This document shows, piece after piece, positions 23,774 through 31,170 of a stretch of DNA of 64,000 nucleotides (its first letter is position 1; the number at the start of each line of letters is the position of its first letter). This DNA is from CAYOSU01 sp964406735. GTDB taxonomy: Bacteria > Bacillota > Clostridia > Christensenellales > CAMQZB01. The stretch lies in the NCBI GenBank assembly GCA_964406735.1, contig CAYOSU010000009.1, positions 1 through 64,000 of the forward strand. Direction: 5' to 3'. A model generated the notes under the pieces. The model had not been told where the DNA came from. It made no database searches and saw nothing but the letters and a program-made list of their open reading frames with translations. The position numbers and the translations under genes are program-made.

Positions 23774-25150
23774 ATGTTTGATTTTGACGTTATTATCATC
23801 GGCGCAGGTCCGGGCGGAATATTCTCCGCTTACGAGCTTAAGGATTCTAAGCTTTCCGTCGGCGTTTTTGAGGAGGGTAACTTCCTCTCGAAAAGAAAAT
23901 GCCCTATCGACGGAGACAAGGTAAAGACTTGTATCAACTGCAAGACTTGCTCTATTATGTCGGGCTTCGGCGGCGCAGGCGCTTTCTCGGACGGAAAGTA
24001 TAACATCACCAACGACTTCGGCGGCTCGCTTTACGAGCACATCGGCAAGGATACCGCTTTGAAGCTTATGGAATACGTAGATGAGATCAATATCTCGCAC
24101 GGCGGTCAGGGCACGAAGCTTTATTCTACCGCAGGGTCGAGATTCTCTAAGATATGCTTGCAAAACAAGCTCAACCTCCTTAACGCAAAAGTCAGACACC
24201 TCGGAACGGACATCAACTATTACGTTCTCGAAAACCTTTTTAACGAGCTGAAAGACAAGATCACCTTCTTCTTCAACACCCCCGTTATCTCTATCGAAAA
24301 GATCGAAAACGGTTATAAGGTATTCACGAAGGATAGCTCTTATACCTGCGAAAAGTGCATCGTTTCAGTAGGTCGTTCGGGCAGCAAGTGGATGGAAAAG
24401 GTCTGCGAGGACTTGGAGCTTCCCAAAAAATCGAACAGAGTGGATATCGGCGTACGAGTCGAGCTTAACGCACAGATATTCAGCCATCTTACCGATGAGC
24501 TTTATGAAAGCAAGATAGTTTATCGCACGGAAAAGTTCGAAGACAAGGTCAGAACGTTCTGCATGAACCCCCACGGTATCGTCGTTAACGAAAACACCAA
24601 CGGCATCATCACCGTCAACGGACACAGCTTCGAGGGCGAGGACAAGAAGACGGAGAATACCAACTTTGCGCTGCTCGTTTCCAAGCACTTCTCCGAGCCG
24701 TTCAAGGACTCTAACGGCTACGGCGAGTCTATCGCAAGGCTTTCTAATATGCTCGGCGGCGGAGTTATCGTACAGCGTTTCGGCGACCTCGTCAGAGGAA
24801 GAAGAAGTACCGTTAAGCGTATCGAAGAGGGCTTAGTCAGACCTACGCTCAAGGCAACCCCCGGAGACCTCTCCCTCGTTCTTCCCAAGCGCATACTTGA
24901 CGGAATCATCGAAATGATATACGCTCTCGACCACGTTGCGCCCGGTACGGCAAACGACGATACGTTGCTTTACGGCGTTGAGGTCAAGTTCTATAACATG
25001 GAGGTCGATACCGACGAGAACCTGGAGACACGCTGCAAGGGACTTTACGTTATCGGCGACGGCAGCGGCGTTACGCACTCACTCTCCCACGCTTCGGCAA
25101 GCGGCGTCTTCGTTGCAAGGAAGATCCTTGAAGAAAAGGAAAACGCTTAA
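23774..25150 (+). CDS. FAD-dependent oxidoreductase (COG2509-like)
   Basis: A 458-residue flavoprotein. The dinucleotide-binding motif is IIGAGPGGIFSAYEL (residues 8-22) and the C-terminal FAD block is GLYVIGDGSGVTHSLSHASASG. A four-cysteine patch near residues 42-60 (KCPIDG, CINCKTCSIMSGFGGAGAFSDG) is characteristic of this uncharacterised dehydrogenase family and could take part in redox or bind a cofactor. Full length, soluble, monocistronic. The family is widespread in anaerobes; substrate unknown. Confidence 0.9.
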   Translation: MFDFDVIIIGAGPGGIFSAYELKDSKLSVGVFEEGNFLSKRKCPIDGDKVKTCINCKTCSIMSGFGGAGAFSDGKYNITNDFGGSLYEHIGKDTALKLMEYVDEINISHGGQGTKLYSTAGSRFSKICLQNKLNLLNAKVRHLGTDINYYVLENLFNELKDKITFFFNTPVISIEKIENGYKVFTKDSSYTCEKCIVSVGRSGSKWMEKVCEDLELPKKSNRVDIGVRVELNAQIFSHLTDELYESKIVYRTEKFEDKVRTFCMNPHGIVVNENTNGIITVNGHSFEGEDKKTENTNFALLVSKHFSEPFKDSNGYGESIARLSNMLGGGVIVQRFGDLVRGRRSTVKRIEEGLVRPTLKATPGDLSLVLPKRILDGIIEMIYALDHVAPGTANDDTLLYGVEVKFYNMEVDTDENLETRCKGLYVIGDGSGVTHSLSHASASGVFVARKILEEKENA

Positions 25151-25163
25151 AAGAAATTTATTG

Positions 25164-25191
25164 AACCACCGAGGTTTCGGTGGTTTTTTTG
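25164..25191 (+). terminator. terminator of the flavoprotein gene
   Basis: Stem AACCACCGA/TTCGGTGGTT with a T7 run. Confidence 0.9.
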
Positions 25192-25212
25192 TTGATTGAC
25201 GACACTAAGTTC

Positions 25213-25247
25213 AGTGGCAATTTTTCGTTTTGGAAAAAGTTGCCACT
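25213..25247. other. long hairpin in the 25.2-25.7 kb gene-free stretch
   Basis: AGTGGCAATTTTT pairs with AAAAAGTTGCCACT (one bulged G) over an 8-nt loop. It is not followed by a T-run on either strand, so it is not a normal terminator. Confidence 0.5.
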
Positions 25248-25455
25248 ATCCCCCTTTCAAACGCTTTTTGATAGGCGAGCGTTCGTGCAAAATTATTTGA
25301 ATTTCATTCATATCGTAGTTGCGATCAGTGTTTTCAAAAACCGACAAGTATTTGAATTTTATACATTTTTTGCATAAATATGTAATATTTGACGATTTTT
25401 GCTTCGAAAAAACTAATTATTAGTCGTATAAAAAGTGAAATATTTTTATTTCTAC

Positions 25456-25484
25456 TTGACAAAAGCCTAAACATTTGTTAACAT
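25456..25484 (+). promoter_or_regulatory. promoter of the candidate small RNA
   Basis: TTGACA-N17-TAACAT. The next convincing signal downstream is an intrinsic terminator; no reading frame lies between. Confidence 0.6.
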
Positions 25485-25490
25485 AATAAC

Positions 25491-25597
25491 GAACAGAGTT
25501 ATTTTGTTCAAACTTTTAATTTGCTACTTACTACCTAAAAATACCTATCTAGTATTAAGGCGTTGGATGATTTCCGACGCTTTAATACTATTTTTTT
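25491..25597 (+). ncRNA. candidate small RNA of about 105 nt
   Basis: A transcript starting near 25491 would end at the strong hairpin AGTATTAAGGCGTTGGA/TCCGACGCTTTAATACT (25551-25589) followed by seven T. The 5' part carries a small hairpin (AACA...TGTT) and the single-stranded-looking stretch TTGCTACTTACTACCT. The only downstream gene is convergent (murG), so this is not a leader. No Rfam family was recognised. An orphan leader or relic is the alternative. Confidence 0.5.
25550..25597 (+). terminator. terminator of the candidate small RNA
   Basis: Seventeen-pair stem with one G-T pair and a 5-nt loop, then seven T. After it, 25598-25727 holds a GCGTAT-C-ATACGC palindrome and a five-codon frame (ATG at 25668) that is too short to call. 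Confidence 0.85.
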
Positions 25598-25727
25598 GTC
25601 GATCTATGCTATAACTTTTACGCTTTTTGGCGTATCATACGCTTTTATAGGAAAGGGGTCTTTAATATGGTTGACATTATTTGAAATTTAGATCTATCCT
25701 ACGCCGACGGTCGCATAAGATCAATAT

Positions 25728-26747
25728 TTATTTTAAGGTGGTGAGGAGCTCGTGGATGATCGTATGCTTGCCGTCGGTTATGTGGCTATTCTTCATGGCG
25801 GTGAGGTATTTTTGGCGGTTGGCGTATACGGCGGTGAGCTCGGCTAAAATGTCGGCGTCATTGCGGTGCAGGTGGAATATGCCTTTTTCAGCAAAGTATT
25901 CGGCGTTCTTGGTCTGTTCGCCTCGGCTTGCCTTGTTATGAAGAGGCAAGACGACGGACGGAAGACGCATTACGGCAAGCTCAAACAGCGTGCCCGAGCC
26001 GCCACGGGTAAGGCACACGTCGCTCGATGCCATATACTCCCCTACGTTCTCCGCAAACGGAAGCTCGATGTAGCCGTCCTTTTTCACCCGTTCGCCCTTT
26101 TTATCGCCGCTTATTAAAACTACGTTAAAAGAGGCGTTTATCCTCTTTAAATTAGCTTTCACGTAGTCGTTGAGCTCCTTTGCACCGAGAGATCCGCCAA
26201 GCACAAGCAGCGTCGGCTTTGCGTTATTGAAAAGCCTGCGAGGTTTGGCGTTTTTTACCTCGTCCCGAATCGGAGACGAGGTAGTTATATATTTTTTGCC
26301 GTTATTTTTCAGTTCGAACGATGTGAGTATCTTGATCGCAAAGGGCGCACAAAGTCTGTTCGACAGCCCCATCGTGCGGTCGGATTCGTGTATTACGACG
26401 GGAATCCCCAAACGCTTTGCCGCTATTGCTACGGGAAGCGCTACGTAGCCGCCCTTTGAAAAGACAAGGTCGGGAGAAAGCTCGGTGAGTACGTCCGTTG
26501 CTTGCCGAACGCTTTTGAAAAGCTTTATCGGGATCGAGAGGTTGGAGGCTATTTCGCCTCGCTTCAGTTTGGTTGCGGTGATGGGATAAAATGGTACGCC
26601 GTGTTTTGCGCACAGTCTTTCCTCTAACTTGCCGCTTTCGCCGATATAACAGACGTCGGCGTGCGTTTTCAGGTGCGGAAGCAAGGCGAATATCGGGAAA
26701 ACGTGCCCGCCACTGCCGCCGCCTGTTGCTACTATTCTCATACTCAA
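25728..26747 (-). CDS. murG: MurG-type N-acetylglucosaminyltransferase
   Basis: A 339-residue GT28 enzyme that adds GlcNAc to lipid I to make lipid II on the inner face of the membrane. Seen motifs are GGGSGGHVFP (lipid/phosphate loop), KGGYVALPVAIAA, HESDRTMGLSNRL, GGSLGAKELN and the UDP-GlcNAc site TRGGSGTLFELAVMRLPSVV with EQTKNAEYF. It has the HESD variant where many MurGs have QEQN. The gene is far from any mur/fts cluster, so it could be the only copy in an unusual place or a second MurG. The first codons are ATG-AGT-ATG; the second ATG (MRIVATGGG) matches other family starts and follows TATACT by 7 bp. Confidence 0.92.
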   Translation of the reverse strand: MSMRIVATGGGSGGHVFPIFALLPHLKTHADVCYIGESGKLEERLCAKHGVPFYPITATKLKRGEIASNLSIPIKLFKSVRQATDVLTELSPDLVFSKGGYVALPVAIAAKRLGIPVVIHESDRTMGLSNRLCAPFAIKILTSFELKNNGKKYITTSSPIRDEVKNAKPRRLFNNAKPTLLVLGGSLGAKELNDYVKANLKRINASFNVVLISGDKKGERVKKDGYIELPFAENVGEYMASSDVCLTRGGSGTLFELAVMRLPSVVLPLHNKASRGEQTKNAEYFAEKGIFHLHRNDADILAELTAVYANRQKYLTAMKNSHITDGKHTIIHELLTTLK

Positions 26748-26828
26748 AGTATATGAATCGGCGGCGTTTTTATGTTACGGTTGGCGGGGAGGTTTTTTAG
26801 TTAGGGACTTTGATTTTAGGGCGTAGGT

Positions 26829-26908
26829 ACGCTGCCCGAGATTCCTAAATAGCGATGCATTGCGCTTTAGATTCAGCGGGGCAGCGTGCGGAGCGGTGGA
26901 TTCTATCG
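26829..26908 (+). repeat. dispersed intergenic repeat R2, copy 1
   Basis: ACGCTGCCC ... GGGGCAGCGT with a partly self-complementary interior (CTAAATAGCG / GCGCTTTAG) and the flank GGAGCGGTGGATTCTATC. Other copies are at 38819 and 42295. Each copy is followed by an R1 copy. Confidence 0.8.
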
Positions 26909-26934
26909 GAGTTTGAGGGAATAGTTAGGTTTTG

Positions 26935-27008
26935 ACAATCCCTCAGTCGTCTTCGACGACAGCTCCCTTTACACAAAGGAGCCTTTCATATGGTTTGCGT
27001 TATTATTA
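26935..27008 (+). repeat. dispersed intergenic repeat R1, copy 2
   Basis: ACAATCCCTCA, hairpin GTCGTC-TTC-GACGAC, then AGCTCCCTTTACACAAAGGAGC (a second hairpin with one bulge) and CTTTCATATGGTTTGC. The first hairpin differs in sequence from other copies but stays paired. Confidence 0.85.
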
Positions 27009-27009
27009 G

Positions 27010-27254
27010 AAAAAGACCCGAGATTCGGGTCTTTTGGGTTTCATAAGCTTTTACGGTTATGTTTGAGATTTTCAAATTTTATTGTGTGATAATTGTTTTG
27101 AGTTTTATTGTGCTTTTGGAGTGTGTTTTATTGATTTTTCTTTCTTTTTATCAAAAGGTTTTGAAAGGGTCTTAGGGCAAACTTTTTTCTTCAGAAAAGT
27201 TTGCCCTAAAAATAATATTTTATAGTAAAAAGACCCTGTTCAGGGTCTTTTATG
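27010..27254. terminator. stack of three terminator-like hairpins
   Basis: Stems AAAAGACCCGA/TCGGGTCTTTT (27011-27035), TTAGGGCAAACTTTT/AAAAGTTTGCCCTAA (27172-27210) and AAAAGACCCTG/CAGGGTCTTTT (27228-27252). The last, with five T on the minus strand, probably ends the SPOCS-protein transcript; the others may be relics or parts of mobile hairpin elements. No gene lies in 26748-27448. Confidence 0.6.
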
Positions 27255-27343
27255 AAATATTGAGTACTTGATTTTTTGTTCTGTTTTTTTATCAGCACTC
27301 GCTATTAAACTATTTATTATGTTTTGATTGTTTTGAATAATTT

Positions 27344-27469
27344 TTATTCAGGCAAACGTTGGCGTTAGCAACTATGCGGTTGTCATATCAAGTGAGTTAA
27401 GTTCTGTTACGCTATCGCCTCGTTTGAGTTCATATCGCCTTGACTTTGTTATTCAGGCAAACGTTGGCG
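27344..27469. repeat. direct repeat flanking the 3' end of the SPOCS gene
   Basis: The 21-bp word beginning TTATTCAGGCAAACG and ending GTTGGCG occurs at 27344-27364 and again at 27449-27469, where it encodes the last codons (QRLPE-stop) of the minus-strand gene. Confidence 0.85.
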
Positions 27470-28942
27470 GTAGAGGACTATCCTAGCGGATGGGTCGAGC
27501 GGGTAGGTCAAGGACTGTTGAGCGGCTATCTCGTCGGGCGTCATATTGACGGCTCTTGCCAAGTCTATTTCGCTTTCGCCGCCCTTTGCGATATAGACGA
27601 CTATCGCCTTGACGTCCGTCGGTTTCTCTTCCCCCGTTTCAAGCGAAGTTATGAGCGAGACGGTGTCGCTTGTGAGGGCGTAGAGCGTTACCCTCGCTTT
27701 GACAAATGCGGTTACGCTGTCAGCCCCTGCCGTTACGCTCGACGAGACCGTCGAGAGCCTTGCGACATATTCCCTATCCGCTCCGTCGGTCGGGACGGTT
27801 ACCGTTATCGGGACGTCGAGTTCTCTCGCTATGTAGCTGCCGTCGACGTTTATTATCGACGAGACCGTCGCCAAGACGTCGGCATCGACGCTTTGGGGGA
27901 GCGTCGTGAGATTTATTAGCTCCGTCTTCGTGCCTAGTGCCGCTACGACGCCTTCCAAGTCCTCGACTGTGTACGTTGCATTATCCGAGCCCTCGACCGA
28001 CAGCGTGCCGTCAAGACTATTGAAGCCTACCACCTCGTATGAGGGCAAAAGCTCGTATTTTTTGCTGAATACTTCAGTTACGACCGAAGTTTCGTCCGTC
28101 TTGAGTACAGCCGCAACAAGGGCAAATTCGCACCTTATATCGACCGTGCCGTCGCTTTCGTCAACGCTTGTGAACGTAAGCTTGCTATGAGGGAATACCA
28201 TTACGCTGTCCGCCTCTTCTGTTGCCGCTATTTCGAGGCTTTCTTTGACGTTGAAGCGTTTTTCTACCGTTTTAAGCTCGTTACCCTCGGCGGTAGTTTT
28301 ATATGTTATCCTGGCTAAAATTTCGCCGCTTAGCTCTATTCCGTCAGTCTTTGCGCTACCCTCTTCCGCCGTAAACTCCGCTTCCGCTGCCAAGACGCTC
28401 TCTAAGTCAGCTATCCCCTCAACGCTTTCTTCAAACGAGAGGTCGAAGCGGCTTATTTTGGCGTTTTTCAGATATTTCAGGTCGCACTTTTTGGCGTATG
28501 CGCCGTCTACATCGGTCAATGCCTCGCACTCGCCGCTTTCAAATATCAAGCCGTTTACCGTGTAATCAAGCTGCAAGGTCAAGTCCTCGCCGACTATTTT
28601 ATCTATCGCCAAGTCGTCAAGAACGCAACGTAATATTACGCCGTCGCTTTGCTTTATGCCGTCGATATTGAGCGTTTTGGACACGCTTCCGCTATAAGAG
28701 GAGTTCCTTATCTCCCCTTTGAGATCTACGAAAATTACGCTCGTATTGACGCCTAAGGTGTAATTTACCTCGTCTTCTCCTACCTCTACGCTCTCAACAA
28801 AAAGCGTTGCGGTCTTGTTTAAGACCTTGGAAAAGCCTACGCTCTTATTGTCCGAAAGCCTGAGGCTGACGCTCTCTTTTTTAAGCTCCCGTTCCGATAC
28901 CGTTACCGTTTTCAGTCTTGAATACTCCGTCGATATTGACAT
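27449..28942 (-). CDS. SPOCS (DUF3794) and LysM-like domain protein, spore coat type
   Basis: A 497-residue protein whose repeated beta-rich segments (for example FNVKESLEI ... VDIRCEFALVAAVL near residues 225-280) resemble SPOCS/DUF3794 modules. The end (VVYIAKGGESEIDLARAVNM, then LDPSARIVLYRQ) resembles a LysM fold. This is the architecture of SipL, the clostridial partner of SpoIVA needed for coat attachment. No signal peptide, as expected for a mother-cell protein. The ATG at 28942 has AGGGGG 5 nt upstream and is preferred over an upstream in-frame codon. CATAAGATA at 28973-28981 matches the -10 pattern of late sporulation sigma factors, but no matching -35 was seen. Confidence 0.75.
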   Translation of the reverse strand: MSISTEYSRLKTVTVSERELKKESVSLRLSDNKSVGFSKVLNKTATLFVESVEVGEDEVNYTLGVNTSVIFVDLKGEIRNSSYSGSVSKTLNIDGIKQSDGVILRCVLDDLAIDKIVGEDLTLQLDYTVNGLIFESGECEALTDVDGAYAKKCDLKYLKNAKISRFDLSFEESVEGIADLESVLAAEAEFTAEEGSAKTDGIELSGEILARITYKTTAEGNELKTVEKRFNVKESLEIAATEEADSVMVFPHSKLTFTSVDESDGTVDIRCEFALVAAVLKTDETSVVTEVFSKKYELLPSYEVVGFNSLDGTLSVEGSDNATYTVEDLEGVVAALGTKTELINLTTLPQSVDADVLATVSSIINVDGSYIARELDVPITVTVPTDGADREYVARLSTVSSSVTAGADSVTAFVKARVTLYALTSDTVSLITSLETGEEKPTDVKAIVVYIAKGGESEIDLARAVNMTPDEIAAQQSLTYPLDPSARIVLYRQRLPE

Positions 28943-29002
28943 ATTGCCCCCTGTCGCAAAATTTTTATACAATATCTTATGCGAGTAACGCTTTTTAAGA
29001 AC

Positions 29003-29031
29003 AAAAAAAGGCAGCCTGCTGGCTACCTTAT
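29003..29031 (-). terminator. terminator of veg
   Basis: Stem AAGG-x-AGCC/GGCT-x-CCTT with a T7 run on the minus strand, about 70 bp past the veg stop. Confidence 0.8.
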
Positions 29032-29098
29032 TTTATATATAATTTGTTTCAGGATCGTCAAACGGTAAACTCAGGCGTTTTTGCCTTAAATACACGTA

Positions 29099-29329
29099 TT
29101 ATCGCTTTACGCTTATCGTAACGTCCTTGCAAGCGACTGCGGAATAGGGAAAAACGCTCGTTCCGTCAGTACTTTTCAGCGAGAACATCGACGGGTACAG
29201 GCACTCTATTTTGCCGCACTTTGTCGAAAATCTGTTCCTGCCGCCGTTTATCTTTAACGTAACGTCTTTGCCGAGCAGTGCTTCTACGCTCTTTTTAACT
29301 TCGCTTTGGGTATATACTCTCTTTCTCAT
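29099..29329 (-). CDS. veg: Veg family protein
   Basis: A 76-residue Veg (DUF1021) homologue, close to the usual length. The family core GKDVTLKINGGRNRFSTKCGK, then YPSMFSLKS and the C-terminal VFPYSAVACKDVTISV is clear. In Bacillus subtilis Veg is highly expressed and has been linked to biofilm gene control and spore outgrowth; the mechanism is unsettled. It lies between the SPOCS gene and the acidic zinc-ribbon gene, 61 bp behind the latter. Confidence 0.88.
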   Translation of the reverse strand: MRKRVYTQSEVKKSVEALLGKDVTLKINGGRNRFSTKCGKIECLYPSMFSLKSTDGTSVFPYSAVACKDVTISVKR

Positions 29330-29390
29330 CGCTTCTCTCCTTTACTTTTAAGTATTGGGAAAGCGGTGGGTTTTTATTCAGAAAAAAGTA

Positions 29391-29858
29391 TTATTCCTCG
29401 TCGTCGAGCTCTTCTTCCTCGTCATCGTCGAGGTCGTCGAAGTTGTCGTCGTAATCGTCAAGGCTTCCGCCGAAGTCGTCATACTCCTCGTCCTCGTCTC
29501 TTTCCGAACGCTCCTCGTCCTCGAGTGCGTCGAGCGAAAGCTCTTCTTCGTCTTCGGGAACGGGGGTCTCCTTGTCGTCGTCAAGGTAAGTTCTCCACTC
29601 CTCGTCGGAATCAAGGTCGGGCTCCTTCTCGTCGAAATCGTCGATAGGCTCGCCGTCGTTTTCACGGCACGACGGGCACATATCTTCGTCGGGGAAGATG
29701 TAGTTCTTTTTGCAGATCGGGCAAAGGACCATATCCTCGTCCTCTTCGCTGTATTTGTCGGGTGCAAGCTTGAGCTCTGCCTTGCAGACATCGCAAAGCT
29801 TCTGTCCTTCGAGAATATAATTTATCTCGCATCTCGGGCATTTAATATATTTCGCCAT
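29391..29858 (-). CDS. acidic zinc-ribbon protein
   Basis: A 155-residue hypothetical protein. Two CxxC pairs in each of two ribbons are seen: C8-x2-C11/C22-x2-C25 and C46-x2-C49/C59-x2-C62. From about residue 70 to the end the chain is almost entirely Asp/Glu (EDEEEL, RDEDEEYDDF, DDDEEEELDDEE), a strongly acidic disordered tail. Acidic tails of this kind are found on RNA-polymerase or histone-like partners, but nothing here identifies the target. A good promoter lies upstream; veg follows on the same strand. Confidence 0.78.
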   Translation of the reverse strand: MAKYIKCPRCEINYILEGQKLCDVCKAELKLAPDKYSEEDEDMVLCPICKKNYIFPDEDMCPSCRENDGEPIDDFDEKEPDLDSDEEWRTYLDDDKETPVPEDEEELSLDALEDEERSERDEDEEYDDFGGSLDDYDDNFDDLDDDEEEELDDEE

Positions 29859-29929
29859 ATTCTTCTCCGAAAAATATTTTTTTCTTTTTTAATCTTTCAC
29901 AAAAAGTCTCTTTTTATTTTGCATAGGCT

Positions 29930-29957
29930 ATTATATCATAACTTATGTAATTGTAAA
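29930..29957 (-). promoter_or_regulatory. promoter of the acidic zinc-ribbon gene (and perhaps veg)
   Basis: TTTACA-N16-TATAAT with a TGA extended -10. Confidence 0.72.
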
Positions 29958-30028
29958 GTGTTTTAACCGACTTTTTGAAAAAAACACAAATATTCTTTAA
30001 TTGCTTGATATAATAATACCATTACATA

Positions 30029-30060
30029 GCAAAAAGCAAGGAAATTTCCCTGCTTTTTGA
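30029..30060 (-). terminator. terminator of the first RluA-family gene
   Basis: Stem AAAAAGCA-GG/CC-TGCTTTTT, symmetric, about 65 bp past the stop. Confidence 0.7.
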
Positions 30061-30123
30061 AAAAAATCATAATTTTACCGCAATTTTTTTGCGTTCCGCA
30101 AAAACGCTTGGTTTTTTCGCATT

Positions 30124-30972
30124 TTACATGCGTTTGGGGAGCATTTTTATCGAGGAAAGGCGTTCCTCGGGGCGGCTCAGCTCGAACGTCTTATGAGCAA
30201 GATACGAAAGCTCGCCCTCGGGCTCGTTGAAGCCTATCTTGTACGCTACGAGCTCCTGACGCTTTAATTTGAGCCTCTTGTTGGTCTTTATGTCGCCGTA
30301 CTTGGTATCTCCCACGATCGGATGTCCGATGTGCGCCAAGTGAGCCCTTATCTGGTGGGTCTTTCCCGTGTGGAGTATTACGTTGACGAGCGTAAATCCT
30401 ATATAGCGTTCGACGACGGTATATTCCGTGAATATCATCTCTCTGCCCTGGCCCGGGAAGTCATATACCTCTACCTCGCCCTTTGCGGAGTCTTTTTTGA
30501 GATAGCCAATCAGCTTATCGGAGTCCTTTTCCATCTCGCCGACGACTACGCACATATACTCTTTTATAAGCTCTCTTCTTTCAAAGATGTCGAGAAGCTC
30601 CTCGTACGCCGTCTGGTTTTTTGCGTAAAGTATCAGGCCTTGCGTGTTGGTGTCAAGTCTATGTACCGCATGAAGCTCCTGACGAGTCGAAATGAGCTTT
30701 TCTAACAGATCGTAGGTCGAAAGTCCGAAGTCCTTATACGCAACGAGAACGTTGTTGTCTTCGTAGAAGATGTCTATCTCACGCTCTAAGTTGGTGTATA
30801 TCTCTATTACGTCGCCCTCGTAAAGAATGACGTTCTCCTTTACCCTTTTGCCGTTGACCTTGACGTCCTTGTCCGTTATCATGGACATCGCCTTTGCGTA
30901 GCTTACGCCAAGGTTGGACATTATAGCCCTATCAAGCCTTACTTTTAAGTTGGTTATCTCGAGTTTTACCAT
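30124..30972 (-). CDS. RluA-family pseudouridine synthase with S4 domain
   Basis: A 282-residue RNA pseudouridine synthase. An S4 RNA-binding domain (about 1-60: KVRLDRAIMSNLGVSYAKAM, DVKVNGKRV) precedes the catalytic domain with the motif HRLDTNTQGLILYAKN (catalytic Asp) and the later TGKTHQIRAHLAHIGHPIVGD. The layout fits RluD/RluC-like enzymes that modify 23S rRNA; the site is not predictable. ATG at 30972 is preferred over an upstream TTG. A second RluA-family gene without S4 is at 52791. Confidence 0.93.
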   Translation of the reverse strand: MVKLEITNLKVRLDRAIMSNLGVSYAKAMSMITDKDVKVNGKRVKENVILYEGDVIEIYTNLEREIDIFYEDNNVLVAYKDFGLSTYDLLEKLISTRQELHAVHRLDTNTQGLILYAKNQTAYEELLDIFERRELIKEYMCVVVGEMEKDSDKLIGYLKKDSAKGEVEVYDFPGQGREMIFTEYTVVERYIGFTLVNVILHTGKTHQIRAHLAHIGHPIVGDTKYGDIKTNKRLKLKRQELVAYKIGFNEPEGELSYLAHKTFELSRPEERLSSIKMLPKRM

Positions 30973-31111
30973 ATATATCAAATTACCCTTGTTGTTTTTA
31001 AGTTGGAAGCTCTTTTATTGAGCGTTATTCAAAAAAGAAAATACTTTCATTTTATTTTAATATATTTTTAGAAAAAACTCAAAGCGTTTATGCAGGGTTT
31101 TTGCGTAAAGC

Positions 31112-31150
31112 ATAAAAAAACCGCTCAAAAAAGTCTTTTGAGCGGTAATT
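31112..31150 (-). terminator. terminator of the propeller lipoprotein gene
   Basis: Stem ACCGCTCAAAA/TTTTGAGCGGT with a long T-run on the minus strand. Confidence 0.88.
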
Positions 31151-31170
31151 TTGCGTTATTTTTTAGTAGT

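Noticed and set aside
25668..25685. Five-codon frame (MVDII) with an AAAGGGG-like ribosome binding site
   Set aside because: Too short to support as a gene; nothing downstream that it could regulate, since murG is convergent.
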